Shown here: piece after piece, positions 5,968-6,377 of the stretch | How positions within the stretch are numbered: the stretch's first letter is position 1 | Layout: the number at the start of each line of letters is the position of its first letter | Source: a bacterium | GTDB lineage: Bacteria > CG03 | Reading direction: 5' to 3' | Assembly: GCA_013791675.1 (NCBI GenBank) | Contig: VMTI01000173.1 | Span: forward strand, 1 to 6,377 | Length of the DNA stretch: 6,377 nucleotides | The notes under the pieces: generated by a model | Database searches by the model: none | What the model was told of the DNA's origin: nothing | The model's input: the letters and a program-made list of their open reading frames with translations, nothing else | Program-made: the position numbers and the translations under genes

Positions 5968-6276
5968 CAGAGAAATCTTCGCACTTTCTTTTTCATTAGC
6001 ACAGCAGCAGCATTCGGAACTTGTCCTTCCTAAAGCGGCATTTATAACCGCCGCCGCGCATCCGACGCCGGACTTAACACTTAAAGCTCCGGCCGGACAA
6101 TTGAGCGCGCAGGCGCCGCACTCCATACAGGCGTCCAAATCGGAGATAATCGCCTTTCCTTCTTTGAAAATAAAAACAGAGTGAGGACAAACAGTTTCAC
6201 ACATACCGCATCCGGTGCATTTTTCCGTGTCCAATTTCAGAGTCGCCACATTTTTAAGATATCTGTTTTTAGTCAT
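5950..6276 (-). CDS. hgcB: Mercury methylation ferredoxin HgcB
   Basis: HgcB is the two-cluster [4Fe-4S] ferredoxin that supplies electrons to the corrinoid protein HgcA during methylation of Hg(II). The 108-residue protein has C20, C23, C26, C30 (CTGCGMCETVCP) and C50, C53, C56, C60 (CMECGACALNCP). Three things separate it from ordinary ferredoxins and match HgcB as I know it: the N-terminal RYLKNVATLKLD, the CMECGAC form of the second cluster, and GVGCAAAVI with a Cys at position 73, the position reported for the conserved extra Cys of HgcB. A C-terminal cysteine cluster also fits; here it is four in a row, C89-C92, followed by a 16-residue polar tail, where family members usually end with a vicinal pair. 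It lies 12 bases after the stop of the upstream gene, whose end fits HgcA. GGGG at 6284-6287 serves as ribosome binding site, seven bases from the ATG. An HgcB-like ferredoxin of another role cannot be excluded until the neighbour is read in full. Confidence 0.87.
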   Translation of the reverse strand: MTKNRYLKNVATLKLDTEKCTGCGMCETVCPHSVFIFKEGKAIISDLDACMECGACALNCPAGALSVKSGVGCAAAVINAALGRTSSECCCCANEKESAKISLKKDSQ

Positions 6277-6288
6277 ACGTTTACCCCG

Positions 6289-6377
6289 TTAAACAAATCT
6301 TCCAATAATCCATAACGCCGCGCCCGCCAAACCTGCCGCCGCCTGAATAGGGACGGCAATCTTCATTTCTTTTTTCA
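6289..6377 (-). CDS. hgcA: C-terminal end of a membrane protein, likely HgcA, 5' partial
   Basis: Only the last 28 codons and stop are inside the window. They read KKEMKIAVPIQ followed by a hydrophobic segment AAAGLAGAALWIIGRFV that can form one transmembrane helix and ends the protein. HgcA is a corrinoid-dependent methyltransferase with a soluble corrinoid domain and a C-terminal membrane domain, and its end carries a (V)(K/R)(K/R)EM(K/R)-A-x-P-x-Q-like stretch before the last helix, as I recall it. The gene immediately precedes hgcB in the same direction, the normal order of the hgcAB pair. The diagnostic corrinoid-binding cap-helix motif N(V/I)WCA(A/G)GK would lie outside the window, so the call leans on context. 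Confidence 0.68.
   Translation of the reverse strand, partial: KKEMKIAVPIQAAAGLAGAALWIIGRFV

Noticed and set aside
5946..6355. Inverted repeat GTCCCTATT (5946-5954) and AATAGGGAC (6347-6355)
   Set aside because: It is only nine bases, 400 bases apart, and the right copy lies in the hgcA coding end; likely chance.

Overview
The window looks like a fragment of an anaerobic bacterial genome of moderate GC, probably from an uncultured lineage. The anaerobe inference rests on a candidate hgcB ferredoxin and a candidate hgcA tail at the right edge, plus a molybdenum hydroxylase of the YgfM/XdhD type. The phylum cannot be fixed from this sequence. The A-rich coding style and the intragenic palindromic repeats would fit groups such as Elusimicrobiota or Omnitrophota, but that is only a guess.

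Layout. At 1-894 (+) is the 3' part of a membrane sensor: the end of a periplasmic solute-binding domain, one transmembrane helix, and a cytoplasmic HD-GYP c-di-GMP phosphodiesterase domain. A short intergenic region (895-990) holds an extended -10 promoter framed by a perfect 10-bp inverted repeat. Next comes a two-gene operon: a YgfM-type FAD subunit (991-1899) and a fused [2Fe-2S]/molybdopterin subunit of the XdhD (YgfN) type (1910-4708). Together they contain everything needed for an electron path from Mo through two [2Fe-2S] clusters to FAD. Then comes rsgA (4767-5927), the 30S-assembly GTPase. Convergent to it on the minus strand are hgcB (6276-5950) and the last 28 codons of an upstream gene that fits the membrane C-terminus of hgcA (6377-6289). 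HgcAB is the corrinoid protein/ferredoxin pair that methylates mercury.

The most unusual structure is a 126-bp in-frame insertion inside the FAD-subunit gene (1378-1503). It is packed with bulged hairpins, contains two diverged copies of a 36-38 bp palindromic repeat, and is bordered by TCGGGG on both sides. Removing it leaves a 260-residue protein that reads straight through like ordinary YgfM. The two copies are read in different frames and differ by a compensatory base-pair change, so the conserved thing is the nucleic-acid fold, not the peptide. This resembles the protein-invading palindromic elements of Rickettsia. A second, unrelated in-frame insertion (about 38 codons, GC-rich, internally repeated) sits in rsgA between the GTPase domain and the zinc-binding domain. 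The genome therefore appears to accept repeat insertions inside conserved genes.

No rRNA, tRNA, CRISPR array or transposase gene was seen, and no stretch over 300 bases lacks a gene.
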